A stretch of DNA of 52,034 nucleotides from Candidatus Poribacteria bacterium (GTDB lineage Bacteria > Poribacteria > WGA-4E > WGA-3G): assembly GCA_003635185.1 (NCBI GenBank), contig PYJA01000031.1, positions 1-52,034 on the forward strand, given 5' to 3'. A program made the translations under genes and the position numbers. A model generated the notes under the pieces. It was not told the origin of the DNA and did no database searches. It worked only from the letters and a program-made list of their open reading frames with translations. This document shows, piece after piece, positions 27,903-37,221 of this stretch (positions are counted from its first letter, which is position 1; the number at the start of each line of letters is the position of its first letter).

Positions 27903-28577
27903 ATGTTTAGAAAAGAACGTAGAATTCAACTCGCTCTCGCCCTGTTAGTGGGAGTATTCATCTTGGGTGGTGCCGTGTTAAACATCGCCCTCGGACTGTG
28001 TATTGATCTTAATATTGGTGGTAATGATAATCTGGTCATTCCGATTGATGTTCCGGGAATTGACGAAGACAACGTAAAACTCAGAATTATAACTAATGGT
28101 TTTACGAATGCTGCGGAAATTGAATCGATTGACAATGAGTTGTGCTTAGATTGGGTTGAAGAGTCAGCAACTTTTTCCCTTTCAGGCTCGCGTATCGTTG
28201 ATGGTGAGACAATCGGGTCCGTTAGTATCTACGGCGGTGTTTACACTTTCATGGATGGGAATCAGAAAAAGTTCTACTATTATGCAAGCGCGTCCAGCAG
28301 TGTCAATGGCAACAACCCAGGTCTTGGAAAGGCATGGGTTGATGTTGTTGATAATGATATAGTCAGACATATCCCTGGTCCAAACGGTAATAATAACGAT
28401 GGCTTCGCTTTTTTGGGAGGGGAAAACCCTGGTCCCAATGGATATAACCCCACCTATGTAAGTGCTTATGATAGTAGTATACGCGACTTTCCCGGTGGAG
28501 AGAGTATGGAAGCATCAGCAGAACTGGAAGCTGAAGGTGTCCTTGTCAGTGTTTACTGTGGGGCAAGTGGTATCTAA
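27903..28577 (+). CDS. Secreted protein of unknown function
   Basis: A 224-residue protein with a positively charged N-terminus and one hydrophobic segment (about 9-31), a signal peptide or anchor. The mature part is acidic and rich in Gly, Asn and Ser, with IPIDVPGIDEDNVKLRI near 46 and NPGPNGYNP near 180, and few Cys. It looks like a beta-rich exported protein; I recognise no family. It is first after the sigma-54 promoter, and its stop overlaps the next gene's ATG by one base. Confidence 0.75.
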   Translation: MFRKERRIQLALALLVGVFILGGAVLNIALGLCIDLNIGGNDNLVIPIDVPGIDEDNVKLRIITNGFTNAAEIESIDNELCLDWVEESATFSLSGSRIVDGETIGSVSIYGGVYTFMDGNQKKFYYYASASSSVNGNNPGLGKAWVDVVDNDIVRHIPGPNGNNNDGFAFLGGENPGPNGYNPTYVSAYDSSIRDFPGGESMEASAELEAEGVLVSVYCGASGI

Positions 28578-29044
28578 TGAATTACCTTAGAACCTTTTTC
28601 ATAATCACCTTGTGTATCTTGTTGCAAACAGGGTGTAATCAACAGGAGGAGGGCACCACGCCCTCCTCCACACCACACATTCGTCAAGAAAACAAAGAGA
28701 AGCTGGTGGAAATGACAATCGGCGGGAAGGTTTGGAAAATTGACCCAAATTTATCCTACCAAGCGACAGGCGTGTGGACAAACTCAAATCCGCGTCCACT
28801 CACAGCTGTAGAAAGAAAACGGCTCCAAGCACTTCCGGAACTGATTCAAGATTCAAAAGCAGAACTTGATGAACTCCGCAAGGAAATGAGATACCTTGAG
28901 CGGATTGAAAAGCCCGAAATAAAAATCCGTTATAGCCTCGGAAAACCTGTCACTTTTTCACCTGGAAAAAAAGTAAAGATTATTAACTTAGGCGAATTTC
29001 CAATGCAGATGGAACTTCCATCTAAAATACCTACAGAACAATAG
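28577..29044 (+). CDS. Probable lipoprotein, unknown function
   Basis: A 155-residue protein with a hydrophobic N-terminus ending in LLQTGC (Cys20), a weak lipobox. The middle is charged and helical (IQDSKAELDELRKEMRYLE, coiled-coil-like). The rest gives no known motif. It overlaps the preceding secreted protein gene by one base and is followed by the TolB-like gene after 8 bases, so it belongs to the same operon. A membrane-anchored partner of the neighbouring exported proteins is a fair guess. Confidence 0.72.
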   Translation: MNYLRTFFIITLCILLQTGCNQQEEGTTPSSTPHIRQENKEKLVEMTIGGKVWKIDPNLSYQATGVWTNSNPRPLTAVERKRLQALPELIQDSKAELDELRKEMRYLERIEKPEIKIRYSLGKPVTFSPGKKVKIINLGEFPMQMELPSKIPTEQ

Positions 29045-29052
29045 GAGTTATC

Positions 29053-30069
29053 ATGAAACACTTATTCAAAAAACACTTACTCAAATGGTTTTGTCTATCG
29101 TTGGTTGCTCTTCTTCCACTCACAACGAACGCCAAATTCAATGGTAAAGTTGAAGTTGTCACTTTAAGCGGATCTCCGAGCCAATTACAGATCACTCGTG
29201 TCAATAACACAGACAGGACACGCTTGTTATATCAAGGGGAACCTCGGAAACCTATATGGGAACTATCCGTGCAAAAAAATGGGCCTCTTATTGCTTTCAA
29301 TGTCATTGACTATACTAAACCTTTTTTTAATGCCGCAGTTTACCTTATTAATACAAATGAGATTCCATTAAAAGCAAACAGCCTTGCACAAGATATATTT
29401 AAGGTTGTTTGGGATATTGATATTTCACAAAACGGAGATATCATTGTCATAAGCACTCCCTTTGTCAGAAAAGGCCCACCTATGAAGCGGGGAATCTATT
29501 TGATACCTCATCAGGAATTGTATCAAGCACCGCCAAAAATAACACTGTTAAAAGAAACTGATGCCCGAGAGGTTGACTGGTCACCAAACAGGAAACAGAT
29601 TGCTTACAGCACCGCGGATGGTATTTACCTTTTCAATCTTGAAACCGAAAAGAGTATAAAAGTTCACCATCGTGGTCGTTATCCAGCCTTCTCTCCGGAT
29701 GGTAGAAAAATCGCGTTTGCCCATTATGATCTTGGCGAAGACGAGCCGCGTGAAATTCGTGTTATCCCACTTATCGCTCCTGGGGGCCGGCAGGTCTTCA
29801 GACTTACAGAACACTCGTCCTTTGATGACCTCAAATGGTCACCTGATGGGAAGTCTATCGTTTACTCAGTATACGCTGATAAACGGTATCGCCATTTCGC
29901 AATCCCTTTTAAAGGTGGCCCTCATGAAGAAATTTTAACTATAGATCCAGGCAATGATAGAATTAACGGCATTTGGCGTTTTGATTGGGCACCTTCAGCG
30001 TATGCTGTTGAACCCACGAACCGACTGACAACCCTCTGGGGAAAACTCAAAACAGACTCTCTAAAGTAA
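29053..30069 (+). CDS. TolB-like beta-propeller protein (PD40 repeats)
   Basis: A 338-residue exported protein with a signal peptide (hydrophobic residues 12-26, then TNAKF). WD40-like/PD40 repeats of the TolB type are clear in the second half: REVDWSPNRKQIAYS, YPAFSPDGRKIAFAH and DLKWSPDGKSIVYS. Such propellers usually mediate periplasmic protein contacts. It is the third gene of the sigma-54 run and ends 27 bases before the STT3-like gene. AGGAGTTATC precedes its ATG. Confidence 0.85.
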   Translation: MKHLFKKHLLKWFCLSLVALLPLTTNAKFNGKVEVVTLSGSPSQLQITRVNNTDRTRLLYQGEPRKPIWELSVQKNGPLIAFNVIDYTKPFFNAAVYLINTNEIPLKANSLAQDIFKVVWDIDISQNGDIIVISTPFVRKGPPMKRGIYLIPHQELYQAPPKITLLKETDAREVDWSPNRKQIAYSTADGIYLFNLETEKSIKVHHRGRYPAFSPDGRKIAFAHYDLGEDEPREIRVIPLIAPGGRQVFRLTEHSSFDDLKWSPDGKSIVYSVYADKRYRHFAIPFKGGPHEEILTIDPGNDRINGIWRFDWAPSAYAVEPTNRLTTLWGKLKTDSLK

Positions 30070-30096
30070 ACTTTAACATGACAGCAGTAAGTCTCA

Positions 30097-32598
30097 ATGG
30101 CAGGTGCTGCCCGCCCGGTACTAAATATGGATGGAAAGATGCTTGTGTCACACCTTCAAAATGTATTCACGCTGTCCCGGTGTACCTCGCTGCTGCTATG
30201 CATCAGCATCCTCTTTTTGGCATTCTGGATACGTGTCCAAGACGCTGAGCGTATCCCAGATGGTCAATTTACCGAGACCGACGGTTATTCCTACTATAAA
30301 CTTGCCCAACTTATCGCTGAACACGGTACCTTACCAGACCGAGATATGTCCCGTTGGGTGCCGCTCGGCAGAGATTTAACAGAGATACTTCCGTTTTATA
30401 GCTACCTGCTTGCGTATTCCCACAAAGTGATCGCAACCTGCTTCCCGAAAGTTTCACTGTATCACGTTTGCATCTATATGCCTGTGATCTGTTTTACTCT
30501 TGGGCTCGGTGTGTTGATGCTCTTTTTTTATCGTCCGTTCGGGCTGCTTTTTTCGAGCATCATCGGTGTTTTGTTAGCAACGCTTCCGGGTGGGATTGAC
30601 CGCAGCTCTGTCGGTTTTGGTGATCGTGATAGCTGGTGTCTCTTGATAGGTATCCTTGCAGTTACCACTTATCTCCGATCACTCCAGACACAGCATCCAC
30701 GCCGTAGACTGTTTTGGACATTGGCAAGTAGCCTCAGCGTCTGTATTGGCGGCCTATCCTGGGGAGGGTTTGGCATTTTCCTCCTTATTATCATGAGTGT
30801 TGAACTCTGGCGGTTTCTTACTTCTGAAACAGAAGAAGGGTTAGGATACTATGCCTTATGGACGTTAACTTATGTGCCACTGCTTATCATCAGTTCTCCT
30901 GTCTATCGTGGCGGTGGCGGCGGTTTTACCACACATGTCTTCACATTGGTTATTATACCGCCACTTGTGCTTTTCGTGATGCGAGTGTGCCGGCATCTCA
31001 TGCTTACGAAGATAACGTTTTCAAACGCAAAACATCCCTTCCAATCTCCCCGAAACATTGCACTCATTTTGACAACACTTGCACTTTTACTTGCACTCGC
31101 TGCTGTCTTGATCAAACTCAACACATTTGACGATACCACTGTGTCTTTCAGCCAAAGTCCGCTCATGCAAACCATTGGAGAATTACAAAGTCCCAATTAC
31201 AAACTTTGGTATTTTAAATTTGGCGGGGTTTTTCTTTTGGGTAGCCTCGGATTCCTTCTTGCAGGTATGCATCCACGAAACAGATTTGGACATCTTCTTT
31301 TGGCAATTCCACTAATTCTTTTTCTTCTAACAACTTTTTTTCGCGAACCTTTAGATTTACTCGTTGTAGTGCTTTTTAAAGTACCGCTCGACGGCACGCT
31401 CTTTTTTGCCTCCATAGGCGGGTGCGTTGTCACTTTTGTAATACAAGCATGGCACCGTAAAACACACCTACCAAATGACATGCTTTATGTTGCGTTTTGC
31501 ACATGGTTTTTCTGTTGGGTCGCGCTGGCCCGTAACGCAGAACGATATGACTTTTTTATTGGCGTTGCTATTGTCTTCTTTACTGCTGTGGTTATACACA
31601 CATTTGCAAGGAAACTCCAAGAGAAAATAAAAATCTTCCGGTTAACTCCCACATTCTTAAAAGCTGTCCAGCTACAAGCTTTTGTAACAACCAGTATAGC
31701 GTTTGCTGTGCTATCACTTCTAATGTTTTGGTCTCCTATTGGTGCACACGCGAAACGGTCACTCAGTATTGCGCAGACTTTACGAAAACCACTTCCCGGA
31801 GACAGACCAATGGCAAAAACCATCGAATGGATGACAAAAAACCTTGAAAAGCATCATGTTGTCGCAGCGAACTGGGGACGGGGAAATCAATTGCACATGC
31901 TCGGCGGAGTCAAAACTATTATTGACTCCGACCACTACATCCCTCACTGGATACATCTCTTTTTCCGACACGTCTACGCCGCCCAATCTGAAAAAGAAGC
32001 ATTAGAATTTCTATATACACACGAAGCGACACATCTGGCGTTTAATGACAGTGATATTCATTTCCCCCATGTCTTTTCAACTATTGGAAGTGATACACAA
32101 AAAGACCGGTACTTTTCACCCCAACCCTTACAGATCACAAAAACAGCAGCTGGGAACTCCAAACAACTTTTAAATCCTTATGAGATCCCTTTTCACCAGA
32201 TAGACGTAGCAATTGAGGAGTCCACGTTTACCCTCGCAACATACACAAAAGATGGTCAAAAAGTGACACTTCCTTACGTCGCTTTTATAGGTAACTACCA
32301 CACAGAAAAATCACCAGATACCGTGGATGACAAAAATGGTGGTGTGCTTCTCTATTGCGATTCCGCACTACGTCTTCGCAAAGCATTTTACCTATCCCCT
32401 ACCGGCTGGAACAGTCTCATTGTCCGATTATACATGCGTGAGGAACATTCCAGCGCTTTTGAACCTATATACACACAAAAAGACGATTTAAGATTCCAAA
32501 AAGAAATTTGGTTTGACACCGCCAAAATCTGGAAGATTCATTATCCGCCCAACATTAAAAAGAATCCGAAATATCTCACAACAGAGCCCACAAAATAA
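30097..32598 (+). CDS. STT3/PglB-like oligosaccharyltransferase, divergent
   Basis: An 833-residue protein with about 11-13 membrane segments (roughly 30-580) and a soluble C-terminal part. STT3-type marks are present: FTETDGYSYYKLA (acidic motif, near 58-70), DRSSVGFGDRDSW (second loop DxD-like motif, 168-180) and TIGE (359-362, matching TIxE). The sequon-binding WWDYG motif appears as NWGRG (592-596) followed by a typical DSD and SEKEALEFLYTHEATHLAF. STT3 proteins transfer lipid-linked glycans to Asn outside the cytoplasm. The changed WWDYG implies altered acceptor choice or a related glycosyltransferase. ATG 30097 is uncertain; 30127 or 30139 are alternatives, none with a strong ribosome binding site. 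Confidence 0.8.
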   Translation: MAGAARPVLNMDGKMLVSHLQNVFTLSRCTSLLLCISILFLAFWIRVQDAERIPDGQFTETDGYSYYKLAQLIAEHGTLPDRDMSRWVPLGRDLTEILPFYSYLLAYSHKVIATCFPKVSLYHVCIYMPVICFTLGLGVLMLFFYRPFGLLFSSIIGVLLATLPGGIDRSSVGFGDRDSWCLLIGILAVTTYLRSLQTQHPRRRLFWTLASSLSVCIGGLSWGGFGIFLLIIMSVELWRFLTSETEEGLGYYALWTLTYVPLLIISSPVYRGGGGGFTTHVFTLVIIPPLVLFVMRVCRHLMLTKITFSNAKHPFQSPRNIALILTTLALLLALAAVLIKLNTFDDTTVSFSQSPLMQTIGELQSPNYKLWYFKFGGVFLLGSLGFLLAGMHPRNRFGHLLLAIPLILFLLTTFFREPLDLLVVVLFKVPLDGTLFFASIGGCVVTFVIQAWHRKTHLPNDMLYVAFCTWFFCWVALARNAERYDFFIGVAIVFFTAVVIHTFARKLQEKIKIFRLTPTFLKAVQLQAFVTTSIAFAVLSLLMFWSPIGAHAKRSLSIAQTLRKPLPGDRPMAKTIEWMTKNLEKHHVVAANWGRGNQLHMLGGVKTIIDSDHYIPHWIHLFFRHVYAAQSEKEALEFLYTHEATHLAFNDSDIHFPHVFSTIGSDTQKDRYFSPQPLQITKTAAGNSKQLLNPYEIPFHQIDVAIEESTFTLATYTKDGQKVTLPYVAFIGNYHTEKSPDTVDDKNGGVLLYCDSALRLRKAFYLSPTGWNSLIVRLYMREEHSSAFEPIYTQKDDLRFQKEIWFDTAKIWKIHYPPNIKKNPKYLTTEPTK

Positions 32599-32805
32599 AG
32601 GGGTGGAAGCTGACAAATTTGAGGTGAAGCAGAAACTCTTAAAGGCTATCAGGATGGACCGCCGCAATCTGGCGAACCTATTTTTGGGTACCCTTCAACA
32701 GTGCAGGATAAAGACTAAATCAGAACATAACACTAATAGTGCCTCGTTTGTATTTCCTGCCACCTTATTTCACATTGCTAAACACAATTAAGGTTATTTA
32801 CTTTC

Positions 32806-32934
32806 AGGACTTACGCAGTTTCTCTTAAAGTCCCACTGATAAGGGGGATTTAGGGGGTTAATCACTGAAATATCATTGAAATAACGCCTTTTTAACCCCC
32901 TAACCCCCTTATCAAGGGGGAATGCGTAAGTCCT
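32806..32934. repeat. MITE-like repeat, copy E
   Basis: A 129 bp element from AGGACTTACGC to GCGTAAGTCCT, same orientation and subtype as copy A, with GATAAGGGGGATTTAGGGGG facing AACCCCCTAACCCCCTTATC. It lies between the STT3-like gene and the alaS promoter. The rest of 32599-32958 shows nothing else that I can support. Confidence 0.85.
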
Positions 32935-32958
32935 GTTACTTTATAACCTTATTTTCCC

Positions 32959-32987
32959 TTGACTTCTCTGAAAAAATAAACTATAAT
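32959..32987 (+). promoter_or_regulatory. Sigma-70-type promoter of alaS
   Basis: TTGACT (32959-32964) and TATAAT (32982-32987) with a 17-base spacer, 25 bases before the alaS ATG. GGGAGT gives the ribosome binding site. There is no room for a T-box leader. Confidence 0.8.
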
Positions 32988-33012
32988 TGGATTTACGGGA
33001 GTAAGTCAAAAT

Positions 33013-35673
33013 ATGACATCAGATGAAATCAGAGCAAGTTATTTAGAATATTTCCAAAAAAAGGGACACACAGTTGTTCCGAGTGCATCGTTAATTCCTG
33101 CTGATGACCCAACGTTGCTGTTTACCAATGCGGGGATGAATCAATTTAAAGATGTTTTTCTTGGCATTGGACAACGGGAATACACGCGGGCAGTAGATAC
33201 ACAAAAATGCCTGCGCGTGAGTGGAAAACATAATGATCTTGAAGAGGTGGGACACTCGCCAAGCCACCATACGTTCTTTGAAATGCTCGGAAACTGGTCA
33301 TTCGGAGATTACTATAAACAGGAAGCTATTGCTTATGCGTGGGAATTAGTAACGGAGTTGTGGAAAATTCCCGCAGAGCTGCTCTGGGCAACGGTTTACA
33401 TTGAAGACGATGAGGCAGAAAAACTGTGGCTCCAAGAGACTGACCTGCCGCTTGACCGCATCCGCCGCTGTGATAAAGACAACTTTTGGGAAATGGGTGA
33501 AACCGGTCCCTGTGGTCCGTGTAGCGAACTTTTTATTGATTTAGGAGTTGAAGCGTTCCCCGAAACTGCCAACGATCCCGACGCAGGTCCTAACACAAGC
33601 GATCGCTTTCTTGAATTTTGGAATCTCGTCTTTATCCAATACAATCGTGACCAAGATGGGAAACTTGAACCTCTTCCTGCTACTCATGTAGACACAGGGA
33701 TGGGGTTTGAGAGAATCACCTCTATACTACAAGGGGTTGATTCAAACTACAAGACAGACCTATTTACACCGCTTTTGGAAACGATTTCGGATATGACAGA
33801 GACTGCCTACTTACACGACATCAATGGACTACCGCATAGGGTCATCGCTGACCATATCCGATGTTTAACGTTTGCGATTGGCGATGGTGTGATGCCCTCT
33901 AACGATGGGCGAGGATATGTCATCCGCAGAATTTTGCGGCGCGCTGTTTTATACGGCAAAAAATTGGAGATGGATGAACCGTTTATTTATCGTCTTGTTG
34001 ATAAAGTCGTTGAATTGCTGGGTGATGTTTTTCCTGATGTTTTGCCACGACGTGAGTTTATCACACGTACCATTCAAGCAGAGGAGAATCGTTTTCACCA
34101 AACGCTTGCACGTGGGTTGGACATGCTTGGACAGTCAATTGACACACTCAAAGCGGAAGGTGAAACAGAACTTGATGGCAAGCGTGCATTTGAGTTGTAT
34201 GATACCTTCGGATTTCCGCTTGATATGACGCAACTTTTGACACGCGAAGAAGGTTTTACAGTAGACGAAGTTGGTTTTGAAAATAGCATGGCGGAACAAC
34301 GGGCACGCGGGCGCGCTGCCTGGCAAGCAACAGGGAGTGGCGCGAAAGACGATGAAATTGCTGTTTACGCGGAGGTGCTCAAAGAGACCGGCAGCACAGA
34401 ATTTGTCGGATATACTGAGCATAGTGTTGATGCGGAAATTGTGGCGTTGATTGCTGGCACGGAATCTGTTGCACGGGCAAGACAAGATGAGGAGGTCTCT
34501 GTACTACTCAATTGCACGCCGTTTTATGGTGAATCGGGTGGACAGGTTGGCGATGTCGGAATACTTGAAAGTGATAACGCGAAACTTGCAGTGCTTGACA
34601 CGATAAAACCTTCTCCCGATCTGTTCGTGCATAAATGTAAAGTCATTGAAGGTGAGATTACACCGTTTACGAAAGTTAAGGCACAGATTGACATTGATCG
34701 TCGCAACGCTATAGCAGTAAGCCACACCGCAACGCATCTGCTGCACAGTGGATTACGGAACATTCTTGGAACACACGTCGCACAAGCAGGATCGCTTGTT
34801 CAGGCAGGAAGATTACGGTTTGATTTTAACCATTATGAGGCAGTTTCATCGGAACAACTGCGTGAAATTGAGACCTTTGTCAACGAGAAGATTCGCGAAA
34901 ATGATATGCTTGAGATCAGTGAAATGTCGTTGGATCAAGCAAAAGAAAAAGGCGCATTAGCCTTCTTTGGCGATAAATATGGGGACGTTGTACGTGTAGT
35001 GCAAGCAGGTAAATATAGCGTAGAGTTGTGTGGTGGCACGCATGTCAATGCAACGGGTGAATTAGGTTATGTCAAATTGATGAGTGAAAGTAGTATTGCC
35101 GCGGGCGTGCGCCGCGTTGAAGCACTCACTGGTAGCGTTGCAGTTACAACTATTCAGAATGATGAGGCACTACTTGCTGATGTTGCCAATTTGCTGAAAA
35201 CCCCAAAAACAGGTTTGTCCGAAAGAATTGAGCAACTACTATTGGAACAACGTGAAGTAGAACAGCAAATTCAACAACTGAAAAGTCAGAACGCACTCTC
35301 GAATATTGGGACTTTAGTTGATGGCGCAACACTTGTTGCAGGAGTAAAGGTTGTTGCTTCGCGGATAGACAAAACTGATAGAGATAGTTTGCGACAGATG
35401 GTAGACGCGCTTAAAAATCAACTAAAATCTGGTGTTGTCGCGCTTGCTTCAGTTACAGGAAATGATGCAGCCTTTATTGTCGGTGTAACGTCTGATCTTG
35501 TAAAAAATAGTGGTTTGCATGCTGGCAAACTGATACAAGCGATAACAGAAATTGCCGATGGGCGCGGCGGCGGTCGTCCAGAATTGGCACAAGGTGGCGG
35601 TAAAAACCTTGGTAAAGTGGACGCAGCCATCGCTGCAACCACTCAAATTATTGAAAACCAGCTACAAGCATAA
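33013..35673 (+). CDS. alaS: Alanyl-tRNA synthetase
   Basis: A full-length 886-residue AlaRS, which charges tRNA-Ala. The class II catalytic domain starts RASYLEYFQKKGHTVVPS with the block LFTNAGMNQFKDVFLG. The editing domain has the zinc motif HTATHLLH and the CGGTHVNATGELG block, which clears Ser and Gly mischarges. The C-terminal DHHA1-type domain ends GGRPELAQGGGKN. All key parts are present. It stands under its own promoter and is followed by two envelope-type genes. Confidence 0.97.
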   Translation: MTSDEIRASYLEYFQKKGHTVVPSASLIPADDPTLLFTNAGMNQFKDVFLGIGQREYTRAVDTQKCLRVSGKHNDLEEVGHSPSHHTFFEMLGNWSFGDYYKQEAIAYAWELVTELWKIPAELLWATVYIEDDEAEKLWLQETDLPLDRIRRCDKDNFWEMGETGPCGPCSELFIDLGVEAFPETANDPDAGPNTSDRFLEFWNLVFIQYNRDQDGKLEPLPATHVDTGMGFERITSILQGVDSNYKTDLFTPLLETISDMTETAYLHDINGLPHRVIADHIRCLTFAIGDGVMPSNDGRGYVIRRILRRAVLYGKKLEMDEPFIYRLVDKVVELLGDVFPDVLPRREFITRTIQAEENRFHQTLARGLDMLGQSIDTLKAEGETELDGKRAFELYDTFGFPLDMTQLLTREEGFTVDEVGFENSMAEQRARGRAAWQATGSGAKDDEIAVYAEVLKETGSTEFVGYTEHSVDAEIVALIAGTESVARARQDEEVSVLLNCTPFYGESGGQVGDVGILESDNAKLAVLDTIKPSPDLFVHKCKVIEGEITPFTKVKAQIDIDRRNAIAVSHTATHLLHSGLRNILGTHVAQAGSLVQAGRLRFDFNHYEAVSSEQLREIETFVNEKIRENDMLEISEMSLDQAKEKGALAFFGDKYGDVVRVVQAGKYSVELCGGTHVNATGELGYVKLMSESSIAAGVRRVEALTGSVAVTTIQNDEALLADVANLLKTPKTGLSERIEQLLLEQREVEQQIQQLKSQNALSNIGTLVDGATLVAGVKVVASRIDKTDRDSLRQMVDALKNQLKSGVVALASVTGNDAAFIVGVTSDLVKNSGLHAGKLIQAITEIADGRGGGRPELAQGGGKNLGKVDAAIAATTQIIENQLQA

Positions 35674-35748
35674 AAGAAAATCGCGTTTGAAAAATGGTAT
35701 CAGTTATTGTTGCTCCGTGTTCAAACGCACAAAATAAGGAATACATAT

Positions 35749-36378
35749 ATGGCAGAGTGGGATGTAATTCTATCTTTTTTTTGGAAAGGCAGTCTTGGTG
35801 TGGCGCTAATTGCTTTAACTGTCTTATTTATTTATCTTTGTGCAATACTCGGTAGTTTAAGAAATTCTCTGAATAGTATTCAGAATACGCTTAATTCTAC
35901 GGAAAATCTCGTCAACCAAGAAGTTGGAATACTCATAAATGATGTTAGTCAAACTGTGAAAGAGATCAATAAAGAATTGCCGCAACTGCTACAAAATATC
36001 AACGGTGTTACGGCATCAATACAGCAGATCAGCGAAAATGAGGTGCAACCGACTTTACATAACGTACAAGAATTGACAGAGACACTGAATCAAAGCGTGC
36101 AGGAACTTGAGTCGGTTGTCCAAAAGGTTTCTACTTTTTCTGGTCAAACCATTGAGCAAGCAGCGTATTTTCGTAATCAAATCGCAGTCTCCCTTGCAGA
36201 TATTGTGAGTATGTGGCATGGACTGAAGGCAGGATGGGACAAACTTTATAATAAATCCGCACAATCAAATGACGCGACTCAATCTAACACGGAAAGCAGT
36301 GATTCGCAACCGCCTATCCAAAATGACAAATCGGAAACAGAAACGCCGGCAGAGCAATCTGAATCCGTTGCCGAGTAG
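35749..36378 (+). CDS. DUF948-like membrane-anchored coiled-coil protein
   Basis: About 209 residues: one N-terminal membrane segment (about 14-38), a long helical, Asn/Gln/Ser-rich coiled-coil region (about 40-150) and a low-complexity acidic tail rich in Ser/Glu/Gln. This fits DUF948-type proteins, often found beside YtxH genes in stress-response pairs. I chose ATG 35749 because AAGGA stands just upstream and the upstream ATG (35707) adds an unlikely basic stretch. The YtxH-like gene follows after 200 bases. Confidence 0.75.
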   Translation: MAEWDVILSFFWKGSLGVALIALTVLFIYLCAILGSLRNSLNSIQNTLNSTENLVNQEVGILINDVSQTVKEINKELPQLLQNINGVTASIQQISENEVQPTLHNVQELTETLNQSVQELESVVQKVSTFSGQTIEQAAYFRNQIAVSLADIVSMWHGLKAGWDKLYNKSAQSNDATQSNTESSDSQPPIQNDKSETETPAEQSESVAE

Positions 36379-36579
36379 CAAATTGGCTTATTTCTATAAA
36401 TTAATCGCTTCACCAGAACGGATAAGCAATTAAATTGAAGAAGATTTGGTGAAAATCCACTTAATTGAAAAGAAATATTAAAAATAAACGTATATACTAA
36501 AGGAAAAACAATTTCATCCTAAACGTGGTAAGTCAACATTAAATTAACGCTTACACCTATATATAGAAAGGACAAACTC

Positions 36580-36978
36580 ATGAGTAACGATGGACGCAAT
36601 AATGGATTGACACTGATTTTTGCTTTTTGCACCGGTTTTTTGACAGGTGCGGTAATTAGTCTACTCTATGCGCCAGCACCTGGTAAAGAGACTCGACAGA
36701 AAATCCGAGATACCTCTGCTCAGGCAAGAGATAAGACACTGGAAGTCGCTCAACATGCTAGTGAAGCCGCAAAAGAAAATGTGCAGCACATAGTGGATCA
36801 GGGGAAAGAAAGTGTCCAAGGCCTCGTTGAAGTCGGCAAAGAACGTGTCAAAGATGCAACGAATCAAGTCAAATCCGCAGTTGAAACCGGGAAAAAAGTC
36901 TCTTCCGAAGTTAGAAACAAAATCACTGAGACGATTCCTGGACTTAACAATGATAAAAAATCAACCGAAGAGGCGTAA
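36580..36978 (+). CDS. YtxH domain protein
   Basis: A 132-residue protein with a short hydrophobic segment (about 9-30) ending in LLYAPAPGKETRQKIRD, the YtxH hallmark (LLxAPxxGxExR). The rest is a Lys/Glu-rich amphipathic helix (ARDKTLEVAQHASEAAKENV) recalling LEA-like proteins. The role is not known, though homologues are linked to general stress. GAAAGGA precedes the ATG. It pairs with the preceding DUF948-like gene. Confidence 0.85.
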   Translation: MSNDGRNNGLTLIFAFCTGFLTGAVISLLYAPAPGKETRQKIRDTSAQARDKTLEVAQHASEAAKENVQHIVDQGKESVQGLVEVGKERVKDATNQVKSAVETGKKVSSEVRNKITETIPGLNNDKKSTEEA

Positions 36979-37046
36979 TGTCTAAATTTCTGAGGTTGGC
37001 ACTGCCATTCTTATACCATTTCTAAATGATTATGCAGCATTATTTC

Positions 37047-37133
37047 GTAGGTCGGGTAGAGCGAAGCGAAACCCGACACGTATGATTTTAGATAGGGTTT
37101 TCATGTCGGGTTTCGCAAGTTCAACCGACCTAC
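37047..37133. repeat. GTAGGTCGGGT hairpin repeat, full copy
   Basis: GTAGGTCGGGTAGAGCGAAG at 37047 and its inverted partner (CATGTCGGGTTTCGCAAG then ACCGACCTAC) end at 37133. This common intergenic type can fold into a hairpin. It stands between the YtxH-like gene and larB. Confidence 0.7.
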
Positions 37134-37221
37134 AATCTATTATGACGATTTGTCAATTAGATATGGTGTTACTTGTCTGTAGCAGACAAGTTTAACAAAC
37201 TATTTTATTTATTTCAACCGT

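Noticed and set aside
32513..32791. A 92-codon frame after the STT3-like gene
   Set aside because: It starts within the STT3-like gene in another frame and has no start signal or recognisable protein.
36995..37016. Possible second sigma-54 promoter (TTGGCACTGCCATTCTT)
   Set aside because: The -12 element lacks the essential GC (TTCTT instead of TTGCT), and it lies about 220 bases before larB.
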